In this document: in pieces, positions 52,381-64,000 of the stretch
Numbering within the stretch: the first letter of the stretch is position 1
How the letters are laid out: each line of letters starts with the position of its first letter
Assembly (NCBI RefSeq): GCF_004115215.2
Contig: NC_041732.1
Location: forward strand, 5,040,610-5,104,609
Source: Ornithorhynchus anatinus
Taxonomy: Eukaryota; Chordata; Mammalia; Monotremata; Ornithorhynchidae
Length of the DNA: 64,000 bases
Direction of reading: 5' to 3'
Program-made: the position numbers and the translations under genes
The notes under the pieces: generated by a model
Database searches by the model: none
Told to the model about the DNA's origin: nothing
Seen by the model: only the letters and a program-made list of their open reading frames with translations

Positions 52381-54279
52381 CCTGCTCCTGTTGCTGGCCG
52401 CCGCCACCGACTTCTGGGTTCGCAGCCCCGAGGGTCACCGAGGCCTCTGGAGGGAGTGCCACCAGGACAGCTGCTCCGCCGCCACCTGCGAGAGTGAGAT
52501 GCAGCCCGTCCTGGCCCCTCGCCGTCCCTCAATCCCACCCCTCCCCATCGTCTCTCCTCTCCCCTCACCCCCAGCTTCTACCCACCCCATTATCTGTTCT
52601 TTCCCCCTTACCCAACATCTCTCCTTTCCCCGTCATCCCCAGCCTCTATCCATCCCACTATCCTCTCTTCACCCCCAACTTCTACCACCCAACCTTCTCT
52701 CCTCTCCCCTTCACCCTTAGCCTCTACCATTCTACGACCCGTCCTCTTCCCCTCGGCCTCAGCCTTTACCACTGCCCACTGCCTCTCCTCTCTCCCTCAC
52801 CCGCTACCCACCCCACCGCCTCTCTTCTTCCTCTCATCCCCAGCCTCTACCCCAACCCCACAGACTCCCCACCTCCCATCCTCTCCTCTTCCTTTCACCC
52901 CCAGTCCCTACCCAGCCCCACGGCCTCTCTTTGTCCCCTTACCCCCAGCCTCTCTACACCCCACGGTGCATCTTTCTCCCCTTACTCCCAGCCTCTCCAC
53001 ACTCTGGCAGCCTCTTCTCTTCCCCCATCCTCAGCCTCTCCCCACCCCTCTACCTCTCCTCTTCCCGTCCACCCCCAGCCTCTCCCCATCCCCACAGCCT
53101 CTTGCTTTCACCCCGGCTCCTACCTCACCCCAGTGGCCTCTTCCCACTCCAGCCTCTACCCCATCCCCACAGACTCTCCCCACCCAAGTCTATCCTCTTC
53201 CCTTCCCCCCTCTCCAGACTCTACCCATCCCCACAGCCTCTCCCCTTCCCCTCAGCCCCAGTCGACCAATGCCACCTCTCCTCTTCCCCTCACCCCACTG
53301 TCCCCTCTCATCCTCCAGCCATGGTGGCGATTTCAGCTGCCTGCCTGATGCTGTCGCTCGGGGCGGAGGTGACGGGCACGACCCTGGGCATCTGGGTCCT
53401 ACAGGGTCCGAAGAACACGATGGGGGTGCATCGGGGCCGCACAGCCTGGGCCCTCTGCTTCCTGTCCAGTGAGACTCAGGGTGGCAAAGGGGTGGGACAT
53501 AGGGTCCGGGGAGACGGAGAATGCTGTGTGTGTTGGGGGCAAGAATGTGTGTGTGGGTGGGTGTTTTGGGGGGTGGAAAGAGGACTGGAATCGGGTGGCC
53601 ATGCGGGCAGCGTGGACGCCATGGGTGGGAACCAGGTGCCTGGGGAGGTTGGAACAGGGATATAAGTGGCCAATGTCTGATCCGTTAGCATTCCTGCTGA
53701 TCATGGCCATGGTGGTATTCACCCTGCGAGAGGTGATGCGCGGAGATGTCTTTTTCTCCTGGAGCTATTTCTGCAGCTGGTTGGCCCTGCCCTTCACTAT
53801 CCTCTCTGGTGAGACCCCCTCCCCTGCCAGCTTCCCCTTCCCCTTCCGGGACTCCCAACCCTGCCTCAGTTGCCTCCTCCCCAGATTTTCGCCACCAGCT
53901 CTGAAACACCTCCACCCTGGTCTCGGCCCCGGCCCCACCCTACGTTGGGTCCAACCCATCCACGGGCACACAGACCCTCTCTCTAGTCCCCCGTCCAATG
54001 ACCTACTCTCTATCTCCCCTTTCCCAACCTGAGACCCAGCCACTAGAAACTAATCAGTCATTCAATCCTATTTATCGAGCGCTTACTGTGTGCAGAGCAC
54101 AGTACTAAGCGCTTGGAAGACTTCCCACAGCTCTGCCCCTAGGCCCCCCAACTCTTCTGCCAGCCCCCTCTCACTCGGTTTCCCCCCCCCGACCCTCGAT
54201 GCCAGGCCTCTGCTTCCTCTTCGCCGACATGATCATCCAAGGGAATGATGCAATCCGCGAGTTCCCCGTCTGCCTGTGA
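52325..54279 (+). CDS. CLDND2: CLDND2, claudin domain-containing 2
   Basis: Exons 52325-52493, 53319-53468, 53689-53808 and 54206-54279, all phase 1; 170 aa, against 167 in human from memory. Human-like landmarks: MGVKRSLQ at the start, TDFWV, GLWRECHQDSC (family signature GLW..C....C), TM2 with SAACLMLSLGAEVTG, TM3 FLLIMAMVVFTLREV, the highly conserved DVFFSWSYFCSWLALPF, and the ending FADMIIQGNDAIREFPVCL. CLDND2 is a poorly studied four-transmembrane protein of the PMP22/claudin superfamily. It is the last of five related genes in this cluster. Intron 1 is a long pyrimidine-rich minisatellite. An upstream ATG at 52315 opens a short overlapping frame. Confidence 0.95.
52500..53316 (+). repeat. 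Pyrimidine-rich minisatellite in CLDND2 intron 1
   Basis: About 800 bases of a degenerate unit of roughly 45-55 bases built around 'cccctcacccccagcctctac'-like words; many units contain a pyrimidine tract followed by CAG. The true acceptor 'catcctccag' at 53318 closes the array. One frame stays open for over 300 codons, but it reads only as Pro/Ser/Leu repeats. Confidence 0.8.
54055..54125 (-). mobile_element. LINE2 tail, reverse
   Basis: 'aatcctatttatcgagcgc' to 'aagcgcttgg' in CLDND2 intron 3. Confidence 0.65.
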
Positions 54280-54356
54280 CCAACCCCCACCTCGTTCCCA
54301 TCTCAACCCCAACCCGCTCCGGGCATGGTGGGGACACCCCAAGACCGATATGAGGC

Positions 54357-54362
54357 AATAAA
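54357..54362 (+). terminator. Poly(A) signal of CLDND2
   Basis: AATAAA 78 bases after the stop, in non-repeat sequence. Confidence 0.8.
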
Positions 54363-54449
54363 GGAGCCGCCCCATTTTACCCCAGTCACGGTGTCTAAGG
54401 TGTCTTGTAATGGGGAAAGGGCCCAGAAAGGGGTCACGGGGAAGATGCA

Positions 54450-54960
54450 TTGAGAAGCAGCACGGCCTAGGGGATAGAGGACGCGCCTGGGAATCAGAAA
54501 GTCCTGGGTTCCAATCCTACCTATGCCACCTGTCTGCTGCGTGACCTTGGGCAGGTCACTTCACTGGGCCTCAGATCCCTCATATGTAAAATGGGGATTA
54601 ATACCGTGTACCCCATGGCCAAGTGGATAGAGCACGGGCTTGGGATTGAGAAGGTCATGGGTCTTAATTGTAGCTCTGCCATTTGTCTGCTGTGTGACCT
54701 AGGGCAAGTCGCTTCACTTCTCTGGGCCTCAGTTACCTCCTCGGTAAAATGGGGAGCCCCATGTGGGACAGGGACTGCGTCCAACCCCATCTGATTGGAA
54801 CCACCCCAGCTTTCGGTACACTGCTTCACACATAGTAAGCGATTAACGAACACCTTCATTTATTATTATGATGGCAACCCAATAAATTGGTATCTTGCCC
54901 GGTCTTTAATCCAGTGCCTGGCACTTAGTAAGCACTTAAGAAACACCAAATTAAAAAAAA
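54450..54960 (+). mobile_element. SINE cluster between CLDND2 and ETFB
   Basis: Forward Mon-1 (about 54450-54605), a second forward Mon-1 (about 54610-54870), and a forward tail fragment with an A run (about 54880-54965). Confidence 0.75.
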
Positions 54961-55079
54961 AAAAGGGACGAAGCTGTCGGATTGGGGGTCGCTGGAGAAG
55001 AAGGATTGGTTGGTTTCCTTCTTCGGGCTCCGCGATTCGCAGCCCCATATTATTCGCCCTTTGACCCACTTGGCCTAAG

Positions 55080-55411
55080 ACCCTCGAGGTGGGAGGGGGG
55101 AGGAGGAAGGCGGGGACTGGAGCCTGCCTTCCTCTGATTGGTCGTTTGTCCCACTGCCCGCGCTTCCATTGGCTGTCCCTCCTCTCCCTCCCACTCCGCC
55201 TCTTCTGATTGGGCCGGCGATTGGAGCCCCTGCGGGCGGCCCCCCCTTCCGTTCCTCTCGCTCTGATTCGCCAGTCGCCCCGGGGCGCCGGGCGCCTATT
55301 GGAGGAGCCGAGCCCGGCGGGGGGCGGGATTGACGAAGGAGGCCGGGCTCGGGTTCGAGTACGCAGGCGCAGAGAGCGTGGGGGAGGGAAGGAGGAGGAG
55401 GAGGAGGCAAG
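55080..55411 (+). promoter_or_regulatory. ETFB: ETFB CpG promoter with serial CCAAT boxes
   Basis: GC- and CpG-rich, TATA-less stretch. CCAAT or its complement ATTGG appears at about 55136 (tgattggtc), 55168 (ccattggctg), 55207 (tgattgggc), 55220 (cgattggag) and 55297 (ctattggag), spaced about 10-80 bases. 'acgcaggcgcag' at 55361 is close to an NRF-1 site, a common feature of nuclear genes for mitochondrial proteins. 'aagatggcgg' spans the start codon and resembles a YY1 site, also common in such genes. Confidence 0.7.
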
Positions 55412-61818
<6,407 letters not shown>

Positions 61819-61850
61819 GCCCCCACACCTTCTCCCCCTCCCAGACCCCC

Positions 61851-61856
61851 AATAAA
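61851..61856 (+). terminator. ETFB: Poly(A) signal of ETFB
   Basis: AATAAA 33 bases after the stop codon, giving an unusually short 3' UTR of about 50-60 bases. Confidence 0.85.
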
Positions 61857-61869
61857 GCCCCTTGGGCAA

Positions 61870-62416
61870 ACCCTCTTCCGGCTATCTCTTACCTGGGGCA
61901 ATGCAGGGCTGCCGGGGGGAGGGGTGAATGCGGTATGATGCCTACTGGCCTTCTGAAGTCATCGATCACTGGTACTGGTCGGAACCCGGTGCTAAACTAG
62001 GTCGGGGGAGGCGGGGAGCCGGAGCAAAAGGTGAAACTGAGGGTGCCTCAGCATATCCCAAATGTGTGGCTTGGACCCCAAGTTCCAGAGGCGCGGCTGG
62101 ATGGGCGGACCAGGTTGGGGGTGGTGGGACTAGCAGGCCCAGGGGCCTTTTCCCGTGGAGAGCAGTAGCCTCAAATGACTGAGGGAGGCTTGTCCTCCCC
62201 TGCCTCCAACCCAGGTGGGTCGTGGGGAGGGTCTCTGTACCGGCTTCTCCCCCTTCTCTGACCCCCATTAAGGGCCCACTCCCCGCCCAGGAAGCGGCTG
62301 AGCCCGTCCGACCCGTCCCGGCCTGGGCGGGAGGGGCGGGCACCGGAGGAACAGGATCCTGGAAGGGGGTGGGGGAGATACCTGCCGTCCAGCTTCAAGC
62401 TGTGTCCGGCCCTGCC
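61870..62416 (+). promoter_or_regulatory. VSIG10L: Intergenic region upstream of VSIG10L
   Basis: About 550 GC-rich, repeat-free bases between the ETFB poly(A) site and the next ATG, with 'ccgcccagg' and 'gggcgggaggggcggg' GC boxes near 62285 and 62330. No TATA box in a clear position. Likely contains the promoter of the next gene. Confidence 0.4.
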
Positions 62417-63399
62417 ATGGAGCCCTGCCAACCTCTGCCTCTGCTCCTGCTCCTGCAGCTGCTCGGTAAAACGCCCCTTGGCCTGAGAAAGATTGGGGGG
62501 GGGGGGGGGGGGGGGGGGGATGTCCAGTTGGGATGAGGCTGGGGTCCCTTCCTTGCGGGTGTGGGGGCTTCTGCCTAAGAAGGGGAAGTCTTAGGGTGCT
62601 TCGCGGCTCCCGGGCCGAGCGGGAATGCCTTCTTGAAGAAGGGGAAGGGGGTCCCGGTCGCCCTCAGCCCGGTCTGTCGGTCCTCCCGCAGGCCAGGCAG
62701 GGGCGGACGGCCTGTCGGTGAGCCGGAGCCCGGTAGAGGTCCTGAGCGGGAGAGCGGTGACCCTGCGGGTCTCCCTGAGCCCGCCGCAGCCCTTTCCCCT
62801 CCTCGTGTGGCGCCGCAACGGGACGGCGCTGGTCACCGGCTCGCTGGACCCCGGGGCGCCCCCGCCCCTCCTGGCCCCCGCCTTCCAGCCCCGGCTCCGC
62901 TTCAACCGCTCCGACGGGACCCTGGAGCTCAGCCAGGCCAGTCCCTCCGACTCCGGGGTCTACACCGTCGAGGCCATCCGAGTGGGGCGGGACGCGCTGC
63001 AGGCCCAGGTGGAGGTCTTCGTCTACGGTGAGCCCCAGCGGGGCGGGGATCCCGGGCGGGGCGGGGTGGGGCGGGCCCGGCCGGCTCCCGGGAGGCTGGA
63101 AGGGACGCCGGGCTCGCACCCTCTCCCCGCAGAGCCGGTGGGGAACGTGAGCGTGAGCCCCGCGGCCCCGGAGGCCGAGGAGGGGGGCGCGCCGGTGACC
63201 CTGCGCTGCGGGCCCCAGCGGGGACGGCTCAGCTGGAGCCGGGACGGAGGAAGGGCGCTGGCCGGGGACCCGCAAGTCCGGCTGGCCGGAGCCTCGCTCT
63301 CCATCGGCCGTCCCGACCGCTCCCACCAAGGCAACTACACCTGCCGCGTCTCCAACCCCTTCGGCCACGGGGCCCGGACCGTCCCGCTGACCGTCTACT
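62417..63399 (+). CDS. VSIG10L: VSIG10L-like Ig-domain membrane protein, first three exons
   Basis: Exons 62417-62465, 62692-63027 and 63133-63399, all phase 1, running off the window within intron 3. Exon 1 encodes a signal peptide (MEPCQPLPLLLLLQLL). Exon 2 encodes a V-like Ig domain (VLSGRAVTLRVSL, VWRRNGT, DGTLELSQASPSDSGVYTVEA) that lacks both canonical cysteines, as in the first domain of HEPACAM- and CEACAM-type proteins. Exon 3 encodes a C2-type domain with both cysteines (VTLRCG and YTCRVS) and tryptophan (LSWSRDG). N-glycosylation sequons include NGT, NRS, NVS and NYT. In human, VSIG10L follows ETFB in this direction, so the name rests mainly on synteny; HEPACAM-like sequence features leave another family member possible. 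Membrane segment and tail lie beyond the window. Confidence 0.65.
62495..62519 (+). repeat. G25 homopolymer
   Basis: Run of 25 G just inside intron 1 of the VSIG10L-like gene, about 30 bases after the donor. It may form a G-quadruplex in RNA or be a length-variable assembly artefact. Confidence 0.85.
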
Positions 63400-63484
63400 G
63401 TGAGTGGCCGGGGCTGGGGGCCCGGGGAGGGGCTGGGGGGGAGGGGGGGTCTCTGTCTGACTACTGGGTCTCGGGACCGGAGCT

Positions 63485-64000
63485 CTCACCCCCTCTTTCC
63501 TCCCCTTCAGCTTTCTCCCCCCACTTTCTCCCTCCTCTTCTCCTTCCCTTTCTGTTCTACTTTCTCCCCCATCTGCTTCCCCTTCACTTTCGACCTTCTC
63601 TCCCATTTCTCCCTCCTGCTTCCTCCCTCCTCTTCTCCCTCCTCCCCTCCTACCTGCTTCCTCTTCTGTTCTACCTTCTCCCCCACCTGCTTCCTCCTCC
63701 CCTCCTACCTGCTTCCCCTTCACTTTCGACCTTCTCCCCATTTCTCCCAATTTCTTTTTCCCTCCTCCTCTCTCTCTCTTCTCCTCCTATCTGCTTCCCC
63801 TTCCTTCCTTCTCACCCATTACTCCCACCTACTTCCTCCCTCCCTCCTCTTCCTCCTCCCTTCCTACCTGCTCCCCCATGGCTCCCACCTGCTTCCACCC
63901 TCCTCCTCTTCCTCCTTCTGCTGCTCCTCCTTCACTTCCTACCTTCTCCCCCATGACTCCCTCCTGTCCCTTTTCTCCTCCGTCTTCTCTCACTCCTTCC
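63485..64000 (+). repeat. Pyrimidine-rich minisatellite in VSIG10L intron 3
   Basis: C/T-only tract to the window end with recurring words 'cttcactttcgaccttctc' (about 63579 and 63718) and 'ccacctgcttcctcc' / 'ccatctgcttccccttc'; unit of roughly 60-70 bases with higher-order repeats. Same kind of tract as in CLDND2 intron 1. Confidence 0.75.

Noticed and set aside
52374-53348. 324-codon open frame in CLDND2 intron 1
   Set aside because: Open only because the minisatellite has no stop in that frame; it reads through the donor of exon 1 and the acceptor of exon 2.
62718-63956. 412-codon open frame in the VSIG10L-like gene
   Set aside because: Exons 2 and 3 are real, but the frame reads through two introns with good GT/AG ends and into a pyrimidine repeat.

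Overview
The window comes from a monotreme genome (platypus or echidna; I cannot separate the two). The host genes are plainly mammalian. The interspersed repeats are tRNA-headed SINEs of the Mon-1 type and LINE2 copies whose tails match the SINE tails, a pairing known to dominate monotreme genomes. Gene order matches human 19q13.41 read in reverse: C19orf84, LIM2, NKG7, CLDND2, ETFB and VSIG10L, all on the + strand.

Layout. 0-7 kb is a C-rich stretch followed by LINE2 and Mon-1 copies. 7.3-11.3 kb is a two-exon C19orf84-like gene with long proline runs. 12.0-54.4 kb is a tandem cluster of five four-transmembrane proteins of the PMP22/EMP/claudin superfamily: LIM2 (12.3-14.2 kb), an unnamed gene here called X (15.0-17.5 kb), a second gene Y that recalls TMEM202 (about 18.4-23.1 kb), NKG7 (30.0-37.5 kb) and CLDND2 (52.3-54.3 kb). 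55.1-61.9 kb is the six-exon ETFB gene behind a CCAAT-rich CpG promoter. 62.4 kb to the end holds the first three exons of an Ig-domain gene, VSIG10L by position.

The main discovery is in the cluster. Human has only LIM2, NKG7 and CLDND2 here; this window adds X and Y between LIM2 and NKG7. Four of the five genes can be assembled completely as four coding exons, and all five have phase-1 introns and nearly matching internal exon lengths (144-153 and 120-138 nt), so they look like one tandem family. A direct duplication of about 3.7 kb (22962-26660 and 27025-30743) copied the last exon of Y together with the promoter and first exon of NKG7. NKG7 therefore has two intact promoter/first-exon sets for one set of downstream exons, and Y has two intact last exons. 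Each unit contains an older internal duplication of about 0.45 kb upstream of the NKG7 promoter.

Exon coordinates were derived by hand from reading frame, splice dinucleotides and remembered human protein sequences. No alignment or search was run. Repeat boundaries are approximate to about 10-30 bases.
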